Source: an uncultured bacterium (GTDB lineage: Bacteria > Bacillota > Clostridia > Lachnospirales > Lachnospiraceae). From it: a DNA stretch of 22,108 bases. This document shows, piece by piece, positions 1-7,334 of the stretch. Made by a program: the position numbers and the translations under genes. How positions within the stretch are numbered: the first letter of the stretch is position 1; each line of letters opens with the position of its first letter. Location: the NCBI GenBank assembly GCA_905215405.1, contig CAJMQE010000063.1, positions 1 through 22,108 on the forward strand, written 5' to 3'. The notes under the pieces were generated by a model. It worked only from the letters and a program-made list of their open reading frames with translations. It was not told the origin of the DNA and searched no databases.

Positions 1-70
1 AGAGGAGTTATCTTAGGATAACCGGATGTAAGATATGATTAATGTGCAGTTTTGAGAGAACAAGTGATTA
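1..70 (+). other. Possible trailing spacer of an rRNA operon
   Basis: No open reading frame is supported here. The stretch around 43-63 (a 'gtgcagttttgagagaac' string) resembles, from memory, the spacer that follows 23S or 16S rRNA genes in Lachnospiraceae, and it runs straight into a terminator hairpin. The rRNA gene itself would lie just before the window. This is a recollection-based inference, not a match I can verify. Confidence 0.3.
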
Positions 71-95
71 AGCTCATGAGAATGAGCTTTTTTTA
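70..95 (+). terminator. Rho-independent terminator
   Basis: Stem AAGCTCAT-type: AGCTCAT at 71-77 pairs with ATGAGCT at 82-88 around a GAGA loop, extended by A70-T89, and is followed by a T run (88-94). It ends a transcript that enters the window from the left, probably an rRNA or other upstream operon. Confidence 0.75.
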
Positions 96-214
96 TTGCC
101 TAAATTTAATAGAAATGCTTATTTGTAGAGATTAATGCCGTTATATTTTGATGAATCAAGAAAATGATTTAAGTGAACAAAGGGTACAAGTATGTTCCTT
201 CATTGCTTATTTAG

Positions 215-396
215 ATTTGATGAGATAGTAATTCGTACATGAAAAATATATTAGAAAATTTGACGAGATAGTAATTAGTGCATGAAAAATATATAGAAAA
301 TTTGACGAGATAGTAATTCGTGCATGAAAAATATATTAGAAAATTTGATAAGATAGTAATATCGTACATGAAAAATATATTAGAAAATATTAGAAA
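215..396. repeat. Tandem repeat, four copies of a 42-44 bp unit
   Basis: Copies begin at 215, 258, 300 and 343, each starting ATTTGAYRAGATAGTAAT and ending ATATTAGAAA. Copy two lacks one T and copy four has one extra A. A further 10-base partial copy (387-396) follows. Units are directly abutting without spacers, so it is not a CRISPR array, and the 43-base period is not a multiple of three, which argues against coding. Very AT-rich. Function unknown. Confidence 0.9.
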
Positions 397-398
397 AA

Positions 399-566
399 CG
401 GATAAAGTGAAGAAAAGATCAAGTGGGAAATGGATAAAGTGAAGAACAGATTAAGTATAAAGCGGATAAAATGAAGAACAAATAAAGTATAATCTCTTTT
501 GGAGAACAATTTAAGAGAAGAATAGATAAAGTGAAGAACAGATAAAGCGAAGAATGGATAAAAGAA
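399..566. repeat. Degenerate tandem repeat, about 32 bp period (GGATAAAGTGAAGAA)
   Basis: GGATAAARTGAAGAA occurs at 400, 432 and 464, exactly 32 bases apart, and shorter forms recur at 524, 541 and 556 with a spacing near 16. Copies have drifted, with the 496-520 region only partly recognisable. The sequence is different from the 43-base block directly before it. From 567 to about 680 I see only an 8 bp inverted repeat (ATAAGTAT 570-577 with ATACTTAT 594-601) and no gene. Confidence 0.8.
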
Positions 567-681
567 TTAATAAGTATATTTAACAATTTCGAGATACTTA
601 TGAGGCTACTTTTAAAATTTGACATATAATATTAGCAAAAGATGTAAAAAAAGGTTAGATTATATATTTTATGGGTAAATA

Positions 682-710
682 TTGTAATTTAAGCGGAACT
701 TTGCTATAAT
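682..710 (+). promoter_or_regulatory. Sigma-A type promoter of cheV
   Basis: TTGTAA (682-687), a 17-base spacer and TATAAT (705-710) with an extended TGC just before the -10. Transcription would start near 717, about 32 bases before the cheV start. It does not look like the flagellar sigma-28 (TAAA...GCCGATAA) type. Confidence 0.75.
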
Positions 711-748
711 GTTAAATATTAAAAGGCAATTATCTGGAGGGTAAGTAT

Positions 749-1648
749 ATGGAAACTAACATATTAATGGAAAGTGGTACGAACGAGCTTGAAGTGCTCG
801 AATTTATGATTGGAAACAATCACTATGGAATCAATGTCGCAAAAATAAAAGAGATTGTTCCATTTAACGTGGTAACACCAGTACCGAATTCACATCCATC
901 TGTTGAGGGGATATTTATGCCAAGAGATCTTATGATTACGGTCGTAGATCTTGCGCGCGTTATTAATGCAAGACCATCGGAAGACGAAAGTAAAGATATG
1001 TTTATTATTACGAACTTTAATAAACTGAATGTTGCTTTTCATGTACATAAAGTAGTAGGAATCCATCGTGTTTCATGGGCAGATATTATTACACCAGATT
1101 CTACAATCAGTACAGCTGATAATGGTATTGCAACAGGTATTGTTAAAATTGACGGTCAGCTGATTGTTATTCTTGATTTCGAAAGAATCGTATCTGATAT
1201 TAGTCCGGAAACTGGATTAAAAGTTTCTGATATTGATAAACTCGAAGGTCGTGAAAGAAATACAATTCCTATTGTTATTGCAGAAGATTCACCACTGTTA
1301 ATTCAGTTAATCGCTGATTCTCTTCATAAATCAGGATATACAAACTTGACATTATGTAAGAATGGACAGGAAGCTTGGGACAAGCTTGTTGAATTTAAGA
1401 ATGCAGATAATATTGATGATCAGGTACATTGTGTTATTACAGATTTGGAAATGCCATTGATGGATGGACACAGACTTACAAAACTGATTAAGACAGACGA
1501 AAAACTGAAACATGTACCTGTTGTTATTTTCTCATCATTAATTAATGAACAGATGCGTGCAAAGGGAGAAGCTCTTGGTGCAGATGTACAGTTGTCAAAA
1601 CCTGAAATCGGTCTTCTTGTTTCAGAAATTGATAAATTACTGAGATAA
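749..1648 (+). CDS. cheV: Chemotaxis coupling protein CheV (CheW-REC)
   Basis: CheV couples chemoreceptors to the CheA kinase and is tuned by phosphorylation of its receiver domain, acting in the cytoplasm at receptor arrays. Residues about 14-155 are a CheW-like domain (start LEVLEFMIGNNHYGINVAKI). Residues about 173-299 are a response-regulator receiver with the acidic pair E179-D180, phospho-acceptor D232 in the ITDLEMPLMDG motif, S262/S263 at the switch position and K284. At 299 aa it has the usual family length. GGAGGG at 736-741 lies 7 bases before the ATG. It has its own promoter and appears monocistronic. The flagellar and core che genes are not in this window, so this copy is separate from them, as CheV often is. 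Identification is firm. Confidence 0.95.
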   Translation: METNILMESGTNELEVLEFMIGNNHYGINVAKIKEIVPFNVVTPVPNSHPSVEGIFMPRDLMITVVDLARVINARPSEDESKDMFIITNFNKLNVAFHVHKVVGIHRVSWADIITPDSTISTADNGIATGIVKIDGQLIVILDFERIVSDISPETGLKVSDIDKLEGRERNTIPIVIAEDSPLLIQLIADSLHKSGYTNLTLCKNGQEAWDKLVEFKNADNIDDQVHCVITDLEMPLMDGHRLTKLIKTDEKLKHVPVVIFSSLINEQMRAKGEALGADVQLSKPEIGLLVSEIDKLLR

Positions 1649-1650
1649 AT

Positions 1651-1701
1651 TTAATAAGTCATATACAGATAGCTTGGTAAGTCTATATGATTAATTTTTT
1701 T
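1651..1701 (+). terminator. Probable cheV terminator
   Basis: TCATATA (1659-1665) pairs with TATATGA (1684-1690), can be extended by TTAA on both sides with a bulge, and is followed by TTTTTT from 1695. The stem is AT-rich and so weak, but its place right after the cheV stop fits. Confidence 0.5.
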
Positions 1702-1820
1702 ATTAGATATAACAAATAATTGAATCAAAAATTTGTACAAATAATTTAAAAATGATTTATCATAAAAGTTTAACAAGAAGATTGTAATAATGACGAATAA
1801 AAAGTGAAATTAATTAAAAA

Positions 1821-1859
1821 TATAAGTGCTGTAGGAAAAACTATAGCACTTATATTTTT
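1821..1859 (+). terminator. Strong terminator-like hairpin before the sirtuin-like gene
   Basis: TATAAGTGCT (1821-1830) pairs perfectly with AGCACTTATA (1845-1854). GTAG/CTAT extends the stem inward with one G-U pair, leaving a GAAAAA loop, and TTTTT follows at 1855-1859. It ends only 30 bases before the start of the next gene, so it may be either a second terminator for cheV or an attenuator in the leader of the sirtuin-like gene. Confidence 0.75.
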
Positions 1860-1889
1860 GTGAAAGATACCTGAAAAATGGAGGATAAC

Positions 1890-2705
1890 ATGACAGACAA
1901 TAACGAGATCCTGGCACAGTTAAATAGTGAAATCAAGGATGCGGATATGTTTTTAATTGGAATGGGAAATGAGCTTGCTGGAGCAGGAAAGAAACAAGTG
2001 GAAAGTTCAGCATTTTACCAGACGTACAAAGACAGAGTAACGGAGGATTCAAAAAGCATTTTTGAATACTTGAGCAATTATCAGTATGCAGCAAATCATG
2101 AGAAGATAAAACAAATTTATCAAAAATTAATCGGATTTTTGGACAAAAAGAATTATTTTATTTTCTCAAGCAATACCGATCAGCTTTTACAGGAATCACA
2201 ATTAAATCAAATTAGAATTGTATCTCCATGTGGATGTGTCAGCAGGTTACAATGTGAATGTGAGGGTGAAGATGCATTTTGTGATGCTACCCCTTTTTAT
2301 GAGCAGATGATCAAAGCATTGGAAAACAGCTCGAATGAAAAAAAAATAAATTTAGTTGAGATGCTGCCAGTTTGTAAAGAGTGCGGACAACGTATGTTTC
2401 CTAATGTATATAAAGAAGATAATTATAATGAAAATGGATATTTAAAGCAGTGGAATTTATATAATAAATGGTTGCAGAGAACTTTAAATAAGAAGCTTAT
2501 AATTCTCAAATTAGGAGAAGGATTTAAGATGCCAACTCTGATGAGATGGCCTTTTGAAAAGATTGTTTTTATTAATGAAAAAGCAAGACTATACAGAATT
2601 AATAAAGATTTTTATCAAGTTCCAGAAAATCTGCATGAAAAAGGCTTTGCGGTGAAATCTGATTCAAAAGATTTTCTGGAAACTCTTCTAAATGAAAACA
2701 GATAA
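1890..2705 (+). CDS. Divergent sirtuin (Sir2)-like protein, catalytic His replaced
   Basis: A 271-aa cytoplasmic protein with a degenerate sirtuin plan. DADMFLIGMGNELAGAG near residues 17-33 sits where sirtuins carry GAGxS in the NAD fold. SSNTDQLLQES (about 93-103) matches the NxD segment. IVSPCGCVSRLQCEC aligns with the sirtuin stretch (E-x-H-G, six residues, then the first zinc Cys), with Cys where the catalytic His should be. CEC and the later CKEC supply four zinc-type cysteines. Canonical sirtuins deacylate lysine using NAD; loss of the His makes ordinary deacetylation doubtful, and another NAD-linked activity such as ADP-ribosyl transfer is possible. The start chosen is ATG 1890 because GGAGG (1880-1884) lies 5 bases before it; an in-frame ATG at 1878 overlaps that site. 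No macrodomain or lipoyl-carrier gene is adjacent. Confidence 0.7.
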   Translation: MTDNNEILAQLNSEIKDADMFLIGMGNELAGAGKKQVESSAFYQTYKDRVTEDSKSIFEYLSNYQYAANHEKIKQIYQKLIGFLDKKNYFIFSSNTDQLLQESQLNQIRIVSPCGCVSRLQCECEGEDAFCDATPFYEQMIKALENSSNEKKINLVEMLPVCKECGQRMFPNVYKEDNYNENGYLKQWNLYNKWLQRTLNKKLIILKLGEGFKMPTLMRWPFEKIVFINEKARLYRINKDFYQVPENLHEKGFAVKSDSKDFLETLLNENR

Positions 2706-2756
2706 TGTAGCGTAACTGAACTTTTGTAAAAAGATATCAGAACATTGATAAAATGA

Positions 2757-2828
2757 TTTCAGAACCTCAGTTAATTAATATCAGAACCTCAGTTAATTAA
2801 TAGTTAATTAATATCAGAACCTCAGTTA
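2757..2828. repeat. Direct repeats of TATCAGAACCTCAGTTAATTAA
   Basis: Two abutting 22-base copies (2757-2778 and 2779-2800), a partial TAGTTAATTAA (2801-2811), and a third copy (2812-2828) whose last three bases are the stop codon of the - strand exporter gene. A weaker relative (ATATCAGAACAT) lies near 2734. TTAATTAA in each unit is itself palindromic. The block lies between two convergent genes. No stable terminator with a T run is seen here on either strand. Confidence 0.85.
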
Positions 2829-3845
2829 GATGACGTTCTGACTACGATCGTTCCAGTAACGTTCAATCTGTTTATCAGATAAAGAAGTGATAAAATTGCG
2901 TTTGATGTTTAAATAATATTCCAACTCCAGAAGAATATCATGGGTATTAGCCAGATTTTCAAATTCGTTTCGATTCTGTGGAATCGGGAATTGATCAAAT
3001 TCTTCACTTAGGAGACGGTAATCTTCTTCAAGAAGAATCGTCTGACTCTTGCAGTGAATGTTTTTACTGATCTTTTCCATGAAATCTGAAAGCTGCAGGG
3101 CATTGAAAGGAACATGTGTCAGCATATGCATTTTATCAATGATACGCAAAATGGCATCCAGTTGTTCTTTTCGGGCATCCATATAGTGAATGTAATAATT
3201 GGAGTCACTATAGAATTCATTGTTCATATTTTTGATCGCCCGCTGGCTTGATTCTTCAAGATGATTTTTTAATTCTTCATATCTTGCATAATCATATTTT
3301 GAATTGTCCAGCACCATGATGTAGTGGGACATTTCCTTGAAGGTCCTGCTAAATTCATTTTCAATTTTTAGCATATCTTCTTTAATGGTCTTTGTATTAT
3401 TGGCAATAAAGAGATTCATTACCATTGCGGTACCAACACCAATGAAGAGAAGAAGCAGTTCATTGATAATTAAATTGATAGAGTGTGTGCCTTCAAATAG
3501 AAAATGAGTTGATACGACAGCACTGGAGGATAAAACGGATGCCCAGTCCAGATAATAGCTAAGCCATACCATAAGGAACATAAATAAACCAAACGCGGGT
3601 GTGTTATAACCACATACATGAAATATCACAAACGAGAGTGCAACGGCAAGGATGTAGGAGAAACACCGGATTCTAATATCGCGGAGAGTTTCTTTCTTTG
3701 TGTCCTGTGTACTAAGGAATGCAATGATTCCTGCCGATGAACTATATAACAGTCCCATAAATGAGGCTATTAAGATTGCGACACAAGTAGAAGCGGCTAC
3801 TCGGAAAACTTTAAATACGTTCACCTTTTTAGTAGAAAAATTCAT
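2826..3845 (-). CDS. Aromatic acid exporter family (ArAE/FUSC-like) membrane protein
   Basis: A 339-aa inner-membrane protein. The N-terminal half has about five to six hydrophobic segments (near residues 16-47, 61-79, 84-98, 103-117 and 126-148), and the second half (150-339) is a soluble, helical, charged domain. This arrangement matches the small Gram-positive members of the aromatic acid exporter family (DUF939/ArAE_1 with a C-terminal ArAE_1_C domain), thought to export aromatic or other organic acids. No substrate has been set for these proteins and none can be read from the sequence. The start ATG (reverse of 3843-3845) has a GGTGGT site 9 bases upstream (3855-3860). It is the only - strand gene here and is transcribed alone. 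The last codons of the gene coincide with a copy of the local 22-base repeat. Confidence 0.8.
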   Translation of the reverse strand: MNFSTKKVNVFKVFRVAASTCVAILIASFMGLLYSSSAGIIAFLSTQDTKKETLRDIRIRCFSYILAVALSFVIFHVCGYNTPAFGLFMFLMVWLSYYLDWASVLSSSAVVSTHFLFEGTHSINLIINELLLLFIGVGTAMVMNLFIANNTKTIKEDMLKIENEFSRTFKEMSHYIMVLDNSKYDYARYEELKNHLEESSQRAIKNMNNEFYSDSNYYIHYMDARKEQLDAILRIIDKMHMLTHVPFNALQLSDFMEKISKNIHCKSQTILLEEDYRLLSEEFDQFPIPQNRNEFENLANTHDILLELEYYLNIKRNFITSLSDKQIERYWNDRSQNVI

Positions 3846-3886
3846 TTTTTATTTACCACCTATTCATTTTTAGTATCGTAAATCCA

Positions 3887-3892
3887 ATTATA
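3887..3892 (-). promoter_or_regulatory. Candidate -10 of the exporter gene
   Basis: The reverse strand reads TATAAT at 3892-3887, placing a transcription start near 3880 and a leader of about 35 bases. The -35 region (3910-3915, TATCTT) is weak, so this rests on the -10 alone. Confidence 0.4.
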
Positions 3893-3952
3893 CTAAAAAA
3901 GTAGGGAAAAAGATATTAATATTGTATAAAAAGTGTATTTTTATCAAAATTC

Positions 3953-3981
3953 TTGAGAATAGACGATATTTATGCTAAAAT
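3953..3981 (+). promoter_or_regulatory. Promoter of the charged-protein/hisH/hisF/ung operon
   Basis: TTGAGA (3953-3958), a 17-base spacer and TAAAAT (3976-3981), with an extended TGC before the -10. Start near 3988, about 24 bases before the TTG start codon. No T-box, attenuator peptide or other histidine-responsive leader fits in this short leader. Confidence 0.7.
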
Positions 3982-4011
3982 TTGTATAAGTATTAACTTG
4001 GAGGTGCCATA

Positions 4012-5916
4012 TTGAAAGAGCAAAATGAAGAAGAATATCTGGATAACCTACTCAAAACAGTTGATGTTGAGGATGAGGACCAGACCGACGGGTTAACACC
4101 ATCTGGGGATGAATTGGATAAGGAAATTGAACAGCAGATAAAAGACGCTGTAGAGAAGACAAATTCTAGTGAAATTGAAGGCGTGATCGATTACGAAGAT
4201 GACGGAACAGAGTTGTCAGATCAGACAGAGCAGTTACAAAGTGCTGAAGATGAAAAAAACAATGAAGCAGAAGGGGTTAATCCTGAAGAAGCAGACAGTC
4301 CTGAGCAAGTTGGGCAGGCAGAAGCGAAAGTAGAGGAAAGTATTCCGGAAAATCAGACGGAAGAATTGACTCAAAGTGAGATGGAACGTCTCGAAAATAT
4401 GAATTTGGATCATATCATGAGTGATGTGGAAAATGAAACAGTGCCAGTAGAACAGTTATTTGGTACGATGGATAACGATAGTGCTACGGCTGACAATAAG
4501 ATGCCTGATGAAGCAATTCAGGCAGATAAAACCAAAGATGATAAGACAGCAACTGATGAGACTAAGGCAACACAGGATGTAAATGAGACGAGCGGTGCAA
4601 CTGCGGAAAATGCACCAGCTAACGATGAACAGGCTACTGATACTGCCAGTCAGACTGAAGCACAGGAAAATGTAGAACAGGCCGTTAGTGAAGATGACAA
4701 GCAGACGGCACAGGATCTGTTAAAAGATATTGCAGATGCACAGAATTCTCTTTCAGGTGTAGATGGAAATCAGGTCGATTTTATTTCCGATTCTGAGGAG
4801 ACTCAGGATAATAAAGGGAAGAAGACAAAAGAAAAGAAGACAAAAGAAAAGAAGAAAAAGAAATCAGGACTTCTGAATGCAATCAAGAATATCTTCCTGG
4901 AAGAAATCGATGATATCGAAGACGAAGAAGCAGGCGATGCTCCTTTAGAGGCTCTCAATCAGGTAGCTGATGGGCTTGATGAAAATGAAAAAGTTTTGAG
5001 AGATCTTTACGGAAGCAGTGATGCAGAAAAGATCGATCAGGCAGATACAGCAAGTAACGATGGTGCAATTCATTTAAGAACGTCTGATGATATTGATTTG
5101 GGAAATAATGATAATTCTAATGAGAATGCAGAAGAACCAAAAGGTTTTGTGGCAAAGCTGAAAGCCAGATTTGCAAAGCATAAAGAAGAAGCAAAAGCTG
5201 AGGAAGAAGCAGAAGAACAGGCTTATCAGGAAAAGAAGAAGGCAAAGCTGGAAAAGAAAGAAGCTGCCAAAAAGAAAAAAGAAGAAGATAAGCAGGCAAA
5301 AGAAAAAGCCAAGAATGCAAAACCGAAAAAAGAGAAAAAAGAAAAGAAACCTAAGAAGGAAAAGAAACCAAAAGAACCACCAAAACCTGGTGATATCTTA
5401 AAAATTAAACCAAAGTCACTGATTCTTCTGGTTATGTTCGTAGCAGGTGTTGTTATTTTGATACAGATTGCCAATACAGCTCTCTACTATGCAAGTGATG
5501 TCAGCAAGGCATCAATGTATTTCCAGAATCAGAGTTATGACAAGGCTTATGTAAGTCTTCTTGGTGTAGATTTAAAGAATGATAAAGACAAGGAACTTTT
5601 TGATCAGATCAGTACAGTAATGTATGTACAAAAACAGTATGAATCCTATGAGAACTATGTTTCACTTGGCATGGGTGTAGAGGCACTGGATTCACTTGTA
5701 AAAGGTATCGAACGCTATAATACATATTACAATCAGGCAAAAGAGGTCGGCGTACAGCAGCAGTATGATTCCATAAAAGCGCAGATCGTTCAGGCTCTGC
5801 AGACCACGTTTAAGATTTCAGAAGATAAGGCAACAAGTCTTGCAGCACTTTATGAACAGGATTATGTACAGTATTATCTTACACTTGAAAGTTATGGAGG
5901 AATGGTGACAAAATGA
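4012..5916 (+). CDS. Large charged single-pass membrane protein, function unknown
   Basis: A 634-aa protein I cannot assign to a named family. Residues 1-265 are strongly acidic and low in complexity (rich in E, D, Q, T, A). A short Lys run follows at about 269-286, then a folded-looking acidic stretch, then a long Lys/Glu-rich, coiled-coil-prone segment at about 382-461. A single membrane helix lies near 469-490 (LILLVMFVAGVVILIQIAN). The last 145 residues are helical, rich in Tyr and Gln, and look TPR-like. The positive cluster before the helix predicts a cytoplasmic N-terminus and an extracytoplasmic C-terminus. The start is TTG with GGAGG (4000-4004) 7 bases upstream. Its stop overlaps the hisH start (ATGA), so the two are probably translated together. 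A role as a scaffold or envelope protein is possible but is only a guess. Confidence 0.75.
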   Translation: MKEQNEEEYLDNLLKTVDVEDEDQTDGLTPSGDELDKEIEQQIKDAVEKTNSSEIEGVIDYEDDGTELSDQTEQLQSAEDEKNNEAEGVNPEEADSPEQVGQAEAKVEESIPENQTEELTQSEMERLENMNLDHIMSDVENETVPVEQLFGTMDNDSATADNKMPDEAIQADKTKDDKTATDETKATQDVNETSGATAENAPANDEQATDTASQTEAQENVEQAVSEDDKQTAQDLLKDIADAQNSLSGVDGNQVDFISDSEETQDNKGKKTKEKKTKEKKKKKSGLLNAIKNIFLEEIDDIEDEEAGDAPLEALNQVADGLDENEKVLRDLYGSSDAEKIDQADTASNDGAIHLRTSDDIDLGNNDNSNENAEEPKGFVAKLKARFAKHKEEAKAEEEAEEQAYQEKKKAKLEKKEAAKKKKEEDKQAKEKAKNAKPKKEKKEKKPKKEKKPKEPPKPGDILKIKPKSLILLVMFVAGVVILIQIANTALYYASDVSKASMYFQNQSYDKAYVSLLGVDLKNDKDKELFDQISTVMYVQKQYESYENYVSLGMGVEALDSLVKGIERYNTYYNQAKEVGVQQQYDSIKAQIVQALQTTFKISEDKATSLAALYEQDYVQYYLTLESYGGMVTK

Positions 5917-6518
5917 TAGCAATAATCGATTATGATGCAGGCAATTTAAAAAGTGTGGAAAAAGCTTTGGTTTATCTGGGTCAGGATGTAATCGTATCCA
6001 GAGACCCACAGGAGATTTTAGAAGCGGATAAGGTGATATTACCAGGTGTAGGTTCATTTGGAGAAGCAATGGAGAACCTCAACAAATATCATCTGACGGA
6101 AGTTATAAGAGAGGTAGTGGACCGTAAGACTCCATTTCTTGGGATCTGCTTGGGACTCCATCTCTTATTTGAAGGAAGCGAAGAAACTCCTGGAGTAAAG
6201 GGACTCGGCATCCTAAAGGGAAAGATTACGAAGATTCCAGATGCACCAGGACTTAAAATACCACACGTAGGATGGAATTCCATTGAAATTAATCCTGCAT
6301 CACGATTATTTGCTGGAATAGAAAACCAGTCATATGTATATTTTGTACATTCTTATTATCTGCAGGCAGAAAATGAGAGTGAGGTTGCTGCTTCAACAGA
6401 ATATGGTACACATATTCACGCAGCCGTTGAGAGTGGAAATGTTTTTGCATGTCAGTTCCATCCGGAAAAGAGCAGTAGTGTAGGACTTCATATTTTATCT
6501 AACTTTGCAAATATGTAA
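5913..6518 (+). CDS. hisH: Imidazole glycerol phosphate synthase, glutaminase subunit HisH
   Basis: Class I glutamine amidotransferase that releases ammonia from glutamine and passes it to HisF for the fifth step of histidine synthesis, linking this pathway to purine synthesis through the AICAR product. The 201-aa length is typical. The nucleophile is C79 in FLGICLGLHLLFEGS, and the H183/E185 pair lies in CQFHPEKS, completing the triad. The oxyanion-strand region PGVGSFG (45-50) is present. The ATG overlaps the stop of the preceding gene by four bases; GGAGG at 5896-5900 is 12 bases away, rather far, which supports coupled translation. hisF follows 24 bases later. The other his genes must lie elsewhere. 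Confidence 0.96.
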   Translation: MIAIIDYDAGNLKSVEKALVYLGQDVIVSRDPQEILEADKVILPGVGSFGEAMENLNKYHLTEVIREVVDRKTPFLGICLGLHLLFEGSEETPGVKGLGILKGKITKIPDAPGLKIPHVGWNSIEINPASRLFAGIENQSYVYFVHSYYLQAENESEVAASTEYGTHIHAAVESGNVFACQFHPEKSSSVGLHILSNFANM

Positions 6519-6542
6519 TTGACGGAAAGAGAGGACTTTAGC

Positions 6543-7310
6543 ATGCATACGAAGAGAATCATACCATGTCTTGATGTAAATAATGGAAGAGTTGTAAAAG
6601 GAACTAATTTTTTAAATCTACGCGATGCCGGTGATCCGGTAGAAGTTGCAACAATGTATGATAAATCTGGCGCAGATGAAGTTGTATTTCTTGATATTAC
6701 GGCAACCAGTGATGGTCGAAATACAACAGTGGATCTGGTCAGAAAAGTAGCGGAAAAATTGTTTATTCCCTTTACTGTAGGTGGAGGAATTCGAACAATC
6801 GATGATTTTAAAGTACTTTTGCGTGAAGGTGCAGACAAGATTTCAATCAATTCTGCAGCGATTGATCATCCGGAATTGATCAGCGAAGCAGCAGAAAAGT
6901 TTGGTAGTCAATGTGTTGTCGTTGCTATTGATGCAAAAAAACGTCAGGATGGATCCGGCTGGGATGTATATCGGGCAGGCGGAAGAGAAAATGTTCATAT
7001 GGATGCAGTAAAATGGGCACAGAAGGCTTGTGAACTTGGTGCAGGAGAAATCCTTCTGACAAGTATGGACTGTGATGGTACAAAAGCTGGCTATGATAAT
7101 GAGCTTACAGCACAGGTCGCAGAACATGTATCTATTCCTGTAATTGCTTCCGGTGGAGCAGGTAGTATGGAAGATTTCTATGATACATTTACGGATGGAA
7201 AAGCGGATGCAGCACTTGCAGCGTCACTGTTTCATTATAAAGAACTGGAAATTTCTGAGTTAAAGAAATATTTGGCAGACAGAGGCCTGCCGATCAGAAT
7301 GACAAAATAA
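6543..7310 (+). CDS. hisF: Imidazole glycerol phosphate synthase, cyclase subunit HisF
   Basis: Beta/alpha-barrel cyclase that uses ammonia from HisH to turn PRFAR into imidazole glycerol phosphate and AICAR. It has 255 aa, the usual length. The two catalytic aspartates fall at D11 (IIPCLDVNNGRVVKG) and D130 (VVVAIDAKK). Phosphate-binding glycine motifs are at VGGGIR (79-84) and the later IASGGAGS. The start is ATG 6543 because AGAGAGGA (6528-6535) lies 7 bases before it and the protein then begins MHTKRIIPCLD as family members do; a TTG at 6519 in the same frame has no ribosome binding site. HisH and HisF act as a heterodimer, consistent with the adjacent genes. Confidence 0.97.
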   Translation: MHTKRIIPCLDVNNGRVVKGTNFLNLRDAGDPVEVATMYDKSGADEVVFLDITATSDGRNTTVDLVRKVAEKLFIPFTVGGGIRTIDDFKVLLREGADKISINSAAIDHPELISEAAEKFGSQCVVVAIDAKKRQDGSGWDVYRAGGRENVHMDAVKWAQKACELGAGEILLTSMDCDGTKAGYDNELTAQVAEHVSIPVIASGGAGSMEDFYDTFTDGKADAALAASLFHYKELEISELKKYLADRGLPIRMTK

Positions 7311-7334
7311 AGAAGAATTTGGAGATGTTGATTT

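Noticed and set aside
215..566. Possible CRISPR array
   Set aside because: Units abut with no unique spacers, copies vary in length, and no cas genes are present.
419..625. A 68-residue hydrophobic reading frame on the - strand
   Set aside because: It is made of the 32-base repeat read in reverse, is AT-driven, and has no ribosome binding site.
619..630. TTGACA followed at once by TATAAT
   Set aside because: There is no spacer between the boxes, so it cannot act as a promoter; the pair at 682-710 is correctly spaced.
1878..1889. ATG 1878 as the start of the sirtuin-like gene
   Set aside because: This ATG overlaps the GGAGG that serves ATG 1890 and has no ribosome site of its own.
5171..5401. 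Lys/Arg-rich reading frame inside the charged membrane protein
   Set aside because: Shifted-frame shadow of a Lys/Glu codon run (AAG/GAA) in the real gene.
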